DNA of 64,000 nt, taken from Desulfitobacterium chlororespirans DSM 11544 (GTDB lineage: Bacteria > Bacillota > Desulfitobacteriia > Desulfitobacteriales > Desulfitobacteriaceae). Position 1 is the stretch's first letter. The number at the start of each line of letters is the position of its first letter. Position numbers and translations under genes: made by a program. The DNA lies in NCBI RefSeq assembly GCF_900143285.1, contig NZ_FRDN01000013.1, positions 1 through 64,000 of the forward strand, given 5' to 3'. Positions 26,703 to 35,532 of the stretch are shown here, in pieces. The notes under the pieces were generated by a model. It was not told where the DNA came from. It saw only the letters and a list, made by a program, of their open reading frames with translations, and searched no databases.

Positions 26703-27572
26703 TCAGCCGTTGACTATGGTCCCCCCATTAACATGAAGCATCTGCCCCGACATATAGGCCGACCCTTCACAGGCAAGGTACAAATAGGCCGGAGCTAATT
26801 CCACCGGCTGTCCGGCCCGCTGCATGGGAGTAGTGCTGCCAAAGGTGGAAACCTCATTGGCGTCGAAAGATGCCGGAATCAGCGGTGTCCAGATAGGGCC
26901 GGGTGCTACGCCGTTGACACGGATGCCCTGTTTGAGCAGTGATTCGGAAAGAGAACGTGTGAAAGCCACGACTGCTCCTTTGGATGCGGAGTAGTCGATA
27001 AGTTTGGCATCCCCTTTATAAGCTGTAATCGAAGCTGTATTGATAATCACGGAGCCGTATCTTAGATGAGGAAGTGCTGCCTTGGTCAGATACAGCATGC
27101 CGAAAATATTGGTGCGAAAGGTTTGCTCAATTTGTTGGGCGGTAATATCGAGAAGAGAATTCTGGGGGTGCTGTTCCGCTGCATTGTTCACGAGGATATC
27201 CAATCTTCCCAAGGTATCCAGGGTTTTTTGCACAGTTTGATTGCTGAAATTTTCCTCGCCAATATCCCCTGGGATCAGCAGGCAGCGTCTCCCCAGCTGC
27301 TCAATTCTCTCCTTGGTTGCCTGGGCATCAACCTGTTCATCAAGATAAACGATGGCAATATCGGCACCTTCCTTGGCATAGAGAATGGCTACCGCTTTCC
27401 CGATGCCACTGTCTCCGCCGCTGATCAAGGCGACTTTCCCCTGTAACTTGCCGCTGGGCCGATAGTTCAGGTCCTCGAAGATGGGACTGGGATTCATTAA
27501 GGTTTCCAGGCCGGGCTGCTTATCCTGGTGCTGGGCAGGAAAAGTAGGTTGAGGAATTTTGGTTTCACTCAT
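26703..27572 (-). CDS. SDR-family oxidoreductase (YhdF/YdaD-like)
   Basis: A 289-aa NAD(P)-dependent short-chain dehydrogenase with the N-terminal extension (residues ~1-40, PQPTFPAQHQDKQPG) typical of the general-stress glucose-dehydrogenase-like group. The nucleotide motif is SGGDSGIGKAVA (~50-61), followed by LVNNAAEQ (~127), the Ser of NTASITAY and the YSASKGA catalytic Tyr-Lys. The substrate is unknown. The ATG at 27572 has AAGGAGTG upstream; the in-frame GTG at 27581 is too close to it. Confidence 0.9.
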   Translation of the reverse strand: MSETKIPQPTFPAQHQDKQPGLETLMNPSPIFEDLNYRPSGKLQGKVALISGGDSGIGKAVAILYAKEGADIAIVYLDEQVDAQATKERIEQLGRRCLLIPGDIGEENFSNQTVQKTLDTLGRLDILVNNAAEQHPQNSLLDITAQQIEQTFRTNIFGMLYLTKAALPHLRYGSVIINTASITAYKGDAKLIDYSASKGAVVAFTRSLSESLLKQGIRVNGVAPGPIWTPLIPASFDANEVSTFGSTTPMQRAGQPVELAPAYLYLACEGSAYMSGQMLHVNGGTIVNG

Positions 27573-27696
27573 AGCTATCACTCCTTCGATTTTTCAGGGA
27601 CAACAAAAACTTCAAAAACTATTATAATGTTGCCCTGTAAGGGTGATATCAATTCTCCAGGAATGGCTGTAATCAAGACTTAGGCTTTTCTCTCAG

Positions 27697-28185
27697 TTAT
27701 TTTCTGACCAGTGTTGAATCCGGACATTTATTCGCGATGGAGTCTTCTAAACACTGCCTTGCGTATTCAGCAAGCTCTTCTTTAGGAGTACCGAATATTA
27801 TGGCGGTAGCATTGATGGTGAACTTTTTGTCCATTCCCTCGCTCCAGCCGGAAGATGATTTTGTATTGATGGCTTTTCCCGTAGAAGAAAACCAAAAATG
27901 CTCTGTTCCTTCGCCAAACCCTTTGATATGCCCTACAAAACCATGGTTATCCTTCACCCAGCGGAGGATCTCATCGCCCCAACGGAGCAAAGCTTCCTGC
28001 ACAGGGAGGGTGCTGCTTTCCTGTTTAAAGGTTAATTCATAGCTTTCCGAGAAAATCTTAGGTTCTTCATTAAGGGCAGCATGGACCCTTTGCGGCGTGT
28101 TTTCATGCCGGTGTTCAGGCCCATGACAGCTTTCGCATTCACACTCATGACCATGCCGGTGATGCGGGTTCTTTTGCTCACTCAT
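27697..28185 (-). CDS. His/Cys-rich N-terminus protein next to G3E GTPase
   Basis: From the ATG at 28185 (GTGGAG upstream) the protein is 162 aa. Residues ~5-30 form a metal-binding-like cluster (HHRHGHECECESCHGPEHRHE: about seven His and three Cys). The remainder is a soluble alpha/beta domain with FGEGTEHFWFSSTG and FTINATAIIFGTPKEELAEYARQCLED that I do not recognise. It overlaps the 3' end of the G3E GTPase gene by 8 bp. His-rich tracts are common in metallochaperones of the G3E group, so a Co, Ni or Zn delivery role is possible but unproved. Confidence 0.75.
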   Translation of the reverse strand: MSEQKNPHHRHGHECECESCHGPEHRHENTPQRVHAALNEEPKIFSESYELTFKQESSTLPVQEALLRWGDEILRWVKDNHGFVGHIKGFGEGTEHFWFSSTGKAINTKSSSGWSEGMDKKFTINATAIIFGTPKEELAEYARQCLEDSIANKCPDSTLVRK

Positions 28186-28804
28186 TTCTCCACACCGCCT
28201 CACGCCAGATTTCCGGGTTAATTCCCCTAAAGGCTGATACACAATGAATTTGTGCGGCAGGATTAAGATGATGGAGGTTTTTTTCTATTTCGGCCACGGC
28301 CTCATGGTGCATACAGTCGATCTTATTGAGAAAAATCAGATCCGCCTTAGCGATCTGACCTTCAACAAGGCCGGGGACGACCTCCATCAGTTCTTCCCAA
28401 CGTTCAGCATCGGCGACGATCATGATCTTCAGGCTTGCGACCCCCTTGCCATAGGTGTGAATGGTTTCCGCGATTCGATGAGGATAAGCCATTCCTGTGG
28501 CCTCCACGATCACCCACTGGGGATCATAGGTTTCATAAAGCTCATTTAAGGTCACGGTCAGTTCAGAGGTCAATGTGCAGCAAATACAACCGGAGAAAAG
28601 ATCCCGAACTATCAGCCCATTGGCTTTGAGGATTTTATCATCAATGCCGGTCTCGCCCACTTCATTTTCGATAATAATTAATGAAGGGTTGGCCGGGTGG
28701 GTTGCTTGCGCGGTTAGATTATTCTCCACCAGGAACCTGGCCGCAGAGAGAATCAAGGAGGTCTTACCCGCGCCCAAAAAGCCGCCAAAGAGTAGAACGT
28801 TCAT
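28178..28804 (-). CDS. G3E-family (CobW-like) GTPase
   Basis: A 208-aa GTPase. Walker A is GGFLGAGKTS (residues 7-16), the metal motif is CICC (73-76), and NEVGETGID (48-55) and NKID (NKxD, ~165) complete the G3E set. It lacks the C-terminal CobW domain, so it is a short form. Members act in metal insertion for cobalamin, nickel or zinc enzymes. Here it overlaps the corrinoid activator gene by 4 bp, so a role in corrinoid cofactor or metal supply to the methyltransferase proteins is likely by context. Confidence 0.88.
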   Translation of the reverse strand: MNVLLFGGFLGAGKTSLILSAARFLVENNLTAQATHPANPSLIIIENEVGETGIDDKILKANGLIVRDLFSGCICCTLTSELTVTLNELYETYDPQWVIVEATGMAYPHRIAETIHTYGKGVASLKIMIVADAERWEELMEVVPGLVEGQIAKADLIFLNKIDCMHHEAVAEIEKNLHHLNPAAQIHCVSAFRGINPEIWREAVWRNE

Positions 28805-30648
28805 GTTATACCTCCTTTTGGAAATGCCAGATTATTAATAAAGCTCTTTTGAAACTGAGGATGATTAGCCAACTCGACAAACTCTGCTTTCTCAGCAATG
28901 GCCTGGCAGCGTTGGATATGCTTGTGTGAAAGCAAAGCCCTGGCAGCCCCTTCTCCGGCCGCATTGCCCACGGAGCGGATTTTGTTTCGTTCTTGTATAG
29001 GGATCAAGCCAATAGCCAAGGCGCTGTCCAAATCCACAAAACTGCCGAAAGCACCGGCGATAAAAACCTGCTCAATATCCTCCTGATTGACGCCAAAGGC
29101 CTGCATTAAGATTTGCGACCCTGTACAAATCGAAGATTTAACCAGCTGAAGCTCCCGCACATCCCCTTGAGTAATGACAATATCCGAGCCGTTGGCGCTT
29201 TCTTCAGCAGAGGCCAGCACAAATTCCCGCTGCCCTTCCTTCTCCCTTATTCTGGACCGGAGCTCAGGCGGGAGCTGCAACATTTGACTGCTCTCCGCAA
29301 ATCGGCCTGAGGGGGTGATGAGCCCCCTGCGCACCATTTCAGCGAGAGCTTTAATGATTCCCGATCCACATATTCCGGCAGGCTTCTGAGCGTTAATCGT
29401 TCGGATCAGGACATCCTCTTGGATGCTGATATCATCGATGGCTCCATCCGTGGCCCTCATACCGCAGGAAAGCTGGGCGCCTTCAAAAGCGGGGCCGGCA
29501 GCTGTAGAGGTAACAATCATTCGCTCCCGATTGCCGAGAACAATCTCTCCGTTCGTTCCTAAATCGATCAATAAGGTGAGCTTGGGAGTCAGATCCTGAT
29601 CCATAGCCAAGATAGCCGCTGTGGTATCTGCCCCCACAAAACTGGCGATATTAGGGATAAGAATCACCCGTCCCCCCGGGTTAATATCCAGGGAAAGTTC
29701 CTGGGGTGGTAAAGGTGCTATGGTTTTAAAGGCTTGCACATAGGGAGGGATAGTCAGGCTGGTAGGTGAGATCCCCATCAGGAGGTGTTCCATGGTTGAA
29801 TTTCCCACAATGGTCACCAGATAAATATCCTGTATTCTTATCCCGCGTATAAAGCAAAGCCTGTGGATAAGGTCATTTAGACAATGACGAATCAGATCGG
29901 CAAGCTGTTTTAACCCTTCCGGCTTTTCTGCCGCTTTAATACGGGAGATGACATCGGCGCCATAGGTTGCCTGAGGATTGGTTTCGGCTGCGGCTGCAAC
30001 CGCCTCCCCCCTAGTCATGTCCATAAGTATTCCAGCCACTGTAGTGCTTCCGATATCGAAGGCTACTCCGTAAAGAACTGAAAAAGTATCTCCTGCTTCC
30101 ACAGCTGTCACATGATTGTCCAAGTGAATCAAAGTATAGCTCTCTATTCTGGTCTGCGCCAACAAAGCCATATCCCGTAATGCGGTGATATGTAAATCCA
30201 GCTTCTCTTTCGATCGCCCCTCATTAATGTTACTGATCATTTCCTGCAGAGAGTAGTTTTGCGCTAAAGTCGGATAGGTCGGTCGCACCGCCGACTTGCT
30301 GAGTATTGGAGCCCTATCCTCAAGGGAAATATGGATTCTCCCGATTTCCCCTTTCGCCGTGGCTCCTCTTTGGGTGATGTCAGCCAATATGACTTGACCT
30401 AATGGATAAACCCGGCAGGCTAAGTATGAACCATCATTTTCAGGTTCAGCAGGATTTCCCTTCCCATCCGTCACCTGTCCGCTCAGAACCCGAACCTTGC
30501 ATTTGCCGCAGGTTCCTTTACCGCCGCAGACCGACTCTAAAAATACACCTGCATCCGTTAAGATATCCATAAGGGTCCAGGCCCTGTTTTTAACAGCGAT
30601 GAGGTTTTGACCCCCAATGATGATTTGGGATGTTATTTCTTTACCCAT
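28801..30648 (-). CDS. reductive activator of corrinoid proteins (2Fe-2S + ASKHA)
   Basis: A 615-aa activating enzyme that uses ATP to drive reduction of Co(II) to Co(I) in corrinoid methyltransferase proteins. The N-terminal ferredoxin domain carries Cys41, Cys47, Cys50 and Cys78. The middle linker leads to a DUF4445/ASKHA domain with GVAFDIGSTTVAG (~195-207) and IDLGTNGEI (~365) phosphate loops and IAGAFGSFVD (~550). This is the RACo/activating-enzyme architecture. It lies downstream of the two corrinoid-protein genes on the same strand. Confidence 0.92.
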   Translation of the reverse strand: MGKEITSQIIIGGQNLIAVKNRAWTLMDILTDAGVFLESVCGGKGTCGKCKVRVLSGQVTDGKGNPAEPENDGSYLACRVYPLGQVILADITQRGATAKGEIGRIHISLEDRAPILSKSAVRPTYPTLAQNYSLQEMISNINEGRSKEKLDLHITALRDMALLAQTRIESYTLIHLDNHVTAVEAGDTFSVLYGVAFDIGSTTVAGILMDMTRGEAVAAAAETNPQATYGADVISRIKAAEKPEGLKQLADLIRHCLNDLIHRLCFIRGIRIQDIYLVTIVGNSTMEHLLMGISPTSLTIPPYVQAFKTIAPLPPQELSLDINPGGRVILIPNIASFVGADTTAAILAMDQDLTPKLTLLIDLGTNGEIVLGNRERMIVTSTAAGPAFEGAQLSCGMRATDGAIDDISIQEDVLIRTINAQKPAGICGSGIIKALAEMVRRGLITPSGRFAESSQMLQLPPELRSRIREKEGQREFVLASAEESANGSDIVITQGDVRELQLVKSSICTGSQILMQAFGVNQEDIEQVFIAGAFGSFVDLDSALAIGLIPIQERNKIRSVGNAAGEGAARALLSHKHIQRCQAIAEKAEFVELANHPQFQKSFINNLAFPKGGIT

Positions 30649-30684
30649 TGAATAAACCTCGCTTAATCTCTGGTTAGTTATCCT

Positions 30685-31383
30685 CTACTGGGACATACCG
30701 ATAATTTGCCAAAGCGGTTCATTAGTGTCATGGCATAAATGGGTTAAAGTAACGATTTCCCCGGGAGGAACAATCACAAACTCATCATCCCAAGGACCTG
30801 TGAGCAATTTCTTGAGGTAGCTTGTGGAGCCTGGTATGATCTGATGGCTTAGTTTCAAGGTAGTGGCAATCTTTTCCGTAAGTTCGAGGAAGTCGGCTAC
30901 CTCATAGGCTCCCGTATCAATAACGGCCAACCGGTGATAATGATTAAGGATTTGTCTGAACAGGCGTTCCGCCTTTTCCTCGCCATAGCGTTTCACAGCA
31001 TACTGGTATTCCTGCCAGATGTTGCTTTCGAATTCCAGCCACCCTTTGGTGAGATAATAGGTGCCCATTTCTTCCGATATTTTCTTCCTGGCGTGCTGAG
31101 AGCCCAGGAGAAGACTGATGCAATCATCAACACAGGGAAAGACCAATTGAGCATGAGGGGAGGTCAGCCCCAGTAAAGAGTTGCCGCAATACCCAAAGGC
31201 CAGGAGGATACGCTCCACATTGGTGATTCTGGCCAACTCCTGCTGGAGGCGCTTATTTAAGGTATCTGTGTAAAGATGCAGCCCCGATTCTATCCATAGC
31301 ACGGGGAATGGGCAGTCAGCCTCTTGAATCGCGCTGTTAAGTTCATCCTTAAGGGTATGGCAAGCTATGATTACAGTCTTCAT
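30685..31383 (-). CDS. DUF1638 domain protein
   Basis: A 232-aa soluble protein beginning KTVIIACHTLKDEL. ALGYCGN-type (AFGYCGNSLLGL), FPCVDDCISLLLGS and TYYLTKGWLEF are the DUF1638 blocks. Conserved Cys residues and an acidic pair suggest metal binding. The family occurs mainly in organisms with corrinoid methyltransferases and has no established function. I use the ATG at 31383 (AAGGTG upstream) because the longer frame would overlap the corrinoid gene by 67 bp. Confidence 0.82.
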   Translation of the reverse strand: MKTVIIACHTLKDELNSAIQEADCPFPVLWIESGLHLYTDTLNKRLQQELARITNVERILLAFGYCGNSLLGLTSPHAQLVFPCVDDCISLLLGSQHARKKISEEMGTYYLTKGWLEFESNIWQEYQYAVKRYGEEKAERLFRQILNHYHRLAVIDTGAYEVADFLELTEKIATTLKLSHQIIPGSTSYLKKLLTGPWDDEFVIVPPGEIVTLTHLCHDTNEPLWQIIGMSQ

Positions 31384-31394
31384 ACAATTCACCT

Positions 31395-32051
31395 TCAGGA
31401 TATTTCTTGATGTGTTTTCAGATTGAAGAGAGAGGAACAGAGCTTTACTCCTTCTGAGCAATCTTTAACCCAATAATCTGCCTTGGTATACTGTCTGACT
31501 TGTTCATTAACTAAACCGCCAATGACAACCTTTACCCCCGGTCTTAGTCCCATTTTCTCAAGTGCCTGGACGGTCAGGCGCATGGAATCATAGGATTGGG
31601 TGATCAGTCCCGATAAACAGACGATTGAGGCTCTGTGTTCAATACATCCTTCGGCAAATCTTTCCGGAGCCACATCCACGCCCAGGTCAATGACCTTGTA
31701 CCCATTAAAGCGAAGCAAGCTAATCATTAAATTCTTGCCTATATCATGGATATCTTTTTTGACGGTTCCAAACAAAATCGTCGCCGAGGGTTCCATTACA
31801 GCGATGGCATTAGCCTGGTCTGATACCAGGCTGATGACATCCTTAAAAATCTCTGCAGACATCATAAGATCTGCCAGAAAGTACTTACCCTGGTCGTATA
31901 AATGACCGACTTGGGTCATTCCCTGGCGCGTCTCTTCAATAATTTCTATGGAGTCTTTGCCACTTTGTATTTCCGACACCGCCAGAGCTAACACTTTATC
32001 CACATCGAGACGGGTTACTGCGGCCACCAGCATGCTTTCAACCATACGCAT
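31395..32051 (-). CDS. corrinoid (B12-binding) protein, second copy
   Basis: A 218-aa methyltransferase corrinoid protein: helical cap domain (residues ~1-85) with YFLADLMMSAEIFK, then a B12-binding Rossmann domain with the DIHDIG motif (100-105), where His102 would be the lower axial cobalt ligand, plus SGLITQS and GGLVNE loops. It differs clearly from the corrinoid protein at the head of the cluster, so it may serve a second substrate or donor. Either of two in-frame ATGs (32051, 32045) fits the ribosome binding site. Confidence 0.92.
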   Translation of the reverse strand: MRMVESMLVAAVTRLDVDKVLALAVSEIQSGKDSIEIIEETRQGMTQVGHLYDQGKYFLADLMMSAEIFKDVISLVSDQANAIAVMEPSATILFGTVKKDIHDIGKNLMISLLRFNGYKVIDLGVDVAPERFAEGCIEHRASIVCLSGLITQSYDSMRLTVQALEKMGLRPGVKVVIGGLVNEQVRQYTKADYWVKDCSEGVKLCSSLFNLKTHQEIS

Positions 32052-32078
32052 TCCTTCCCCTCTAACATGAAGTCCTTC

Positions 32079-32804
32079 TTAGCCAAAAAAACTCCGTGTG
32101 GAAGCGATTAGATGATATTTTTCGCCATGACAGATCATAATGGATAATCCTAAGGGTGTATTTTGTCTTCCATAAACCAATTGTTCAACTTTCAAGGCGG
32201 GAATTCCGGAAGATGTTTCTAACAGCTCGGCCTCAGGCTGGTGCAAAGATACGGCGGAAATGGTGACCTGATTGCCTTCGGTGATGATTCCTGTATGCCT
32301 GGCAACAGCTTCAGGAAAATCAGCATACTTAATTTCCTGTTCCACAAGGGGTTTTCCCCGTTGATAAGTCAGATAACGGTTCTCCACTGCCACTGGTTCC
32401 CCGTCAATAAGGAGCAGCCTGCGAAATTGAATAAGTTTGGTTCCGGGTTTAATCTGAAGACGTAACGCGACCCCATCCTCCGCTGCTATAACATTGATAG
32501 CGAGCAATTTAGAATCATAGTCTTGCGGGTTTTCCGATCCGTGTCCGGCAAGATTAAGAATGAGCTCGCTGAGATTCGGGTGAGCAACAAAGCTCCCCTT
32601 ACCGCGGAAGGATTCAATCAGCCCTTCCTGAGCTAAGAGTCTCAGGCCATTGCGCACGGTCATTTTACTGATTCCGTATTGCTCACCCAGTTGAGTCTCT
32701 GAAGGCAAAGCATCACCCGGCTTAAGTTCGCCGGCTAGGATCTTTTCTTTTAAGTCTTCAGCAAGTTGAAAATAAACCGGTACAAAGGATTCTCGAGTCT
32801 TCAT
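32079..32804 (-). CDS. GntR-family regulator with UTRA domain
   Basis: A 241-aa HutC-subfamily protein. The GntR winged helix (residues ~8-75) reads LAEDLKEKILAGELKPGDALPSE, ISKMTVRNGLRLLAQEGLI and FRGKGSFV. The UTRA ligand domain (~95-240) has RRLLLIDGEPVAVENRYL and ILTEGNQ-like positions. It probably senses the methylated substrate or a product and controls the surrounding methyltransferase genes. A HutC/TreR-like palindrome is found in front of the first gene of the cluster. Confidence 0.92.
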   Translation of the reverse strand: MKTRESFVPVYFQLAEDLKEKILAGELKPGDALPSETQLGEQYGISKMTVRNGLRLLAQEGLIESFRGKGSFVAHPNLSELILNLAGHGSENPQDYDSKLLAINVIAAEDGVALRLQIKPGTKLIQFRRLLLIDGEPVAVENRYLTYQRGKPLVEQEIKYADFPEAVARHTGIITEGNQVTISAVSLHQPEAELLETSSGIPALKVEQLVYGRQNTPLGLSIMICHGEKYHLIASTRSFFG

Positions 32805-32829
32805 AACAGCCTTCTCCCTTTAGGTAATG

Positions 32830-32861
32830 ATAGACAAAGGCAGCAGTCTGCCTTTGTCTAT
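32830..32861. terminator. hairpin between the methyltransferase and GntR genes
   Basis: A perfect 14-bp stem, ATAGACAAAGGCAG (32830-32843) with CTGCCTTTGTCTAT (32848-32861), and a 4-nt loop. No strong T-run follows, so it may reduce rather than stop read-through from the structural genes into the regulator. Confidence 0.6.
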
Positions 32862-32872
32862 TGTATCATCAA

Positions 32873-33988
32873 TTATTTAGAGGTTACAGATGCCACCATG
32901 GCTTGAACATTTTCTATTTTGGCATCAATAGGAATATCACAGCCCGGGTGGAGGATAAACCCTGTGGGACCTATTTCTTCGATCAATTTCCGGCAGTAGT
33001 TATGAACAGCATCCGGCGTTCCCAGGGTAAGCAGGGCCGCGGGTACATCACCCATAATACACATGATATCTCCCAATATTTCTTTGGACTTATAGATATC
33101 GGTCATGCCATCAAGCTCCAGAATGATTTTTCCCTTCGGGAAATCTTTGAAGCGCGCCAAATCCCGGGTCCAATCAGAATCAAAGTGAAGAATAGGGGTA
33201 ATTCCGGCATCGAGGATTTCATAAATCAGTTTCTCATAATACGGGAAAACAAAGCGATCCCATTGGGCCTGAGACAGCATTTCACTGGCTGCCCGCCAGC
33301 CCCCCAGCCAGAGATATTCTGAACCCAGTTGTTTAGATCCAGCTATACTTTGCGGTGCCATGAAAGGCAAGGCGGCATCCATGGCAGCCTGCACCTTGTC
33401 CGGTATCTTAAACATATCCCGCACAAATTTAGAAAATGAACGGCCGCCACAGAACATCTCATAGGGAATTGTTGTTACACCCCCGCCACCTGTCAAGGTA
33501 GGGATACCGGCTTCTTTCCACATCTCGGCAACCTTGGGGGCATTTTGTCCGTCAGCCATAATTTGCGGGAGCAATTCGGGACCAAAGTGTTCTGTTGCAT
33601 AGGACATCAGCCAGTTGGGCCAGCCTTCTTCAACAATCCGATCATAGTCACTCTGTTTCATCAATTCGGCCTCAACGACCTGCCACAACTCATTTTCCGG
33701 GAGCTCCTCTCCCGGCCGTTTGATCTTACTGAGCCAGGCCATTTCCAGCCCATATTTAAAGTAGCTGCCATAATCGACACCGTCCGCCCCGCCGACTTTT
33801 TCCACAGTTTTAATCATGGCTTCTGCCGAAACTAAGCTGCTGCTTATAAATTCAGCCACTGACATATTCTGAGCCCGGGCCGCAAAGGCCGCAAATTCCA
33901 GCACCACAGGAGTCCGGTCCGTTTTATCGAGGGCCACGGCCTTCGCTATTCTTTCTTTCCGTTCTGCATATAATTGACTGTTTGACAT
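32873..33988 (-). CDS. UroD-family corrinoid methyltransferase
   Basis: A 371-aa protein of the uroporphyrinogen decarboxylase-like methyltransferase family (MtaA/CmuA type), not a haem enzyme: there is no decarboxylase RQAG motif. Probable zinc ligands are His in ILHFDSDW (~residue 275) and Cys in HPGCDIP (~352), the family's H-x-n-C pattern. It would transfer a methyl group to or from the corrinoid protein; as the only candidate it is probably the substrate-specific methyltransferase I. The ATG at 33988 has AGGAG eight nt upstream. Confidence 0.88.
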   Translation of the reverse strand: MSNSQLYAERKERIAKAVALDKTDRTPVVLEFAAFAARAQNMSVAEFISSSLVSAEAMIKTVEKVGGADGVDYGSYFKYGLEMAWLSKIKRPGEELPENELWQVVEAELMKQSDYDRIVEEGWPNWLMSYATEHFGPELLPQIMADGQNAPKVAEMWKEAGIPTLTGGGGVTTIPYEMFCGGRSFSKFVRDMFKIPDKVQAAMDAALPFMAPQSIAGSKQLGSEYLWLGGWRAASEMLSQAQWDRFVFPYYEKLIYEILDAGITPILHFDSDWTRDLARFKDFPKGKIILELDGMTDIYKSKEILGDIMCIMGDVPAALLTLGTPDAVHNYCRKLIEEIGPTGFILHPGCDIPIDAKIENVQAMVASVTSK

Positions 33989-34026
33989 GAGTTTCACTCC
34001 TAACTTTTACTTCTTTTCTGAGTAAC

Positions 34027-34830
34027 CTAGGCGTGATCATATAACCCTTCCCGATAGGCGTTATTGTAGGCCCGGCAATGCCTATCCAGTCCAAGCAAGG
34101 CCATTGAGCCTTTCAGTGAGCCTAACATTCCTTTGTCCGTAGGATTAAGAATATAACTATCCATACCCGCACTCATGGTTTGGACCATGAAGAGACGATT
34201 GAGAACTTTGCGGGCAGGTAACCCATAAGAGATATTGCTTAATCCGCAGATGGTGTGAACGCCTGGATAACCCTCCATAATGGTTCGGATAACCTTTAAA
34301 AGTATTTTGCCGGTTTTTTGATCCGTGCTTATAGGAGTCACCAAGGGATCTATATAAATAGCTTCCAAGGGTACTCCAGCCTGAACAAGCCGATTAATAA
34401 CACTATCGGCAATTCTCAACCTATCTTCCAGTCCCTTTGGCATTCCTGAATCTTCAATGCAGAGGGCAATGATTTTGGTTCTGTATTCCAAAACCAGGGG
34501 CAATACAGCCTGCCAGCGGGCAGTTTCATTGGAAATTGAGTTGATCATGGGCTGTCCATGCCGGGCTCTTTGCAGACCTTCAGTTAAAGCTGCGGGATTG
34601 GGGCTGTCGATGCTTAGGGGTAAAGCCGATACCTCCTGAATAGTATCCACAAGCCAGCCCATGGCGGCAATTTCCTGTTCCACTAAATTGCCGCAATTCA
34701 CATCAAGGTAGGTTGCTCCGGCTGCCTCTTGGGCTTTAGCCACCTGCTGAATGGTTTCAGCATCCCTGTTTAAGACAGCAGTTTTGATTTCTGTACGACT
34801 GGTATTGATCAATTCTCCGACAATGAGCAT
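34027..34830 (-). CDS. methyltetrahydrofolate:corrinoid methyltransferase (DHPS-like)
   Basis: A 267-aa TIM barrel of the pterin-binding family, the MeTr/AcsE type. Pterin-contact blocks are visible: YLDVNCGN (~residue 41-48), LSIDSPNP, NSISNE (~96-101), DPLVTPIST (~161) and CGLSNISYGLP (~193-203). It moves the methyl between the corrinoid protein and tetrahydrofolate (methyltransferase II). The ATG at 34830 is spaced seven nt from GGAGG. Confidence 0.92.
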   Translation of the reverse strand: MLIVGELINTSRTEIKTAVLNRDAETIQQVAKAQEAAGATYLDVNCGNLVEQEIAAMGWLVDTIQEVSALPLSIDSPNPAALTEGLQRARHGQPMINSISNETARWQAVLPLVLEYRTKIIALCIEDSGMPKGLEDRLRIADSVINRLVQAGVPLEAIYIDPLVTPISTDQKTGKILLKVIRTIMEGYPGVHTICGLSNISYGLPARKVLNRLFMVQTMSAGMDSYILNPTDKGMLGSLKGSMALLGLDRHCRAYNNAYREGLYDHA

Positions 34831-34888
34831 CCCAGTGCCTCCTCTTCTGATCACCATGCACTATAGAATGGCTGATTCCAGGCTGATT

Positions 34889-35509
34889 TTAAGCTGAGAA
34901 TTTTTGAGCGACCTCCACTGCTTCCTGGGCACTCCTGCAGACCGCATCCGCCTTTACATAATCGCATACCGATTGGTCAACAGGACCGCCGCCGATAAGA
35001 ATTCTCAGCTCGTTCCTGAGGCCGGCTTTTTCAATCGCTTCGATGGCAGACTTTATATTATCAAAAGCGGTCGTAAGCAAACAGGAGAACCCGATGACCT
35101 TTGGCTTATATTCTTTGATCCCTTCGATAAATTTTTCAGCAGGTACATCAACGCCAAGATCAATCACATTAAAGCCATTGCATTTTAAAACCGTGCTGAC
35201 AATGTTTTTCCCGATGTCGTGGATATCGCCATAGATTGTGCCCAAGACAAAGTTTCCTAAATGAGATTGCTCAGTTCCTGATAAATCGCCCAGTGCACTG
35301 ATCGCTTCATTGAAAATTTCAGCGGACATAATCAATTCAGAGAGAAAATACTCCTTAGCTTCATACTTTTGACCAACCGCCTGCATGCCTTCCTGCAGCT
35401 CCTGAATGATATCCAGTCCAGGAACACCTTGTTCCTTTAAAGCCTGTACTCCCGCCAAGACTGCGTCCTCATCCAGTGCGCCCAGTTTTTTCGCTAATTC
35501 ACCGCTCAA
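34889..35509 (-). CDS. corrinoid (B12-binding) protein, lead copy
   Basis: A 206-aa corrinoid shuttle: helical cap (residues ~1-80, YFLSELIMSAEIF) and Rossmann B12 domain with DIHDIG (95-100), His97 being the likely cobalt ligand, then SCLLTTAFDNI and IGGGPVDQ. It is the first gene of the leftward cluster. The start is TTG eight nt after AAAGGAGG; no ATG fits. Confidence 0.92.
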   Translation of the reverse strand: MSGELAKKLGALDEDAVLAGVQALKEQGVPGLDIIQELQEGMQAVGQKYEAKEYFLSELIMSAEIFNEAISALGDLSGTEQSHLGNFVLGTIYGDIHDIGKNIVSTVLKCNGFNVIDLGVDVPAEKFIEGIKEYKPKVIGFSCLLTTAFDNIKSAIEAIEKAGLRNELRILIGGGPVDQSVCDYVKADAVCRSAQEAVEVAQKFSA

Positions 35510-35532
35510 AACAAAGACCTCCTTTTAGTATA

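Noticed and set aside
32873-33988. Haem-pathway uroporphyrinogen decarboxylase
   Set aside because: It lacks decarboxylase signature motifs, has methyltransferase zinc-ligand positions, and sits in a corrinoid operon.
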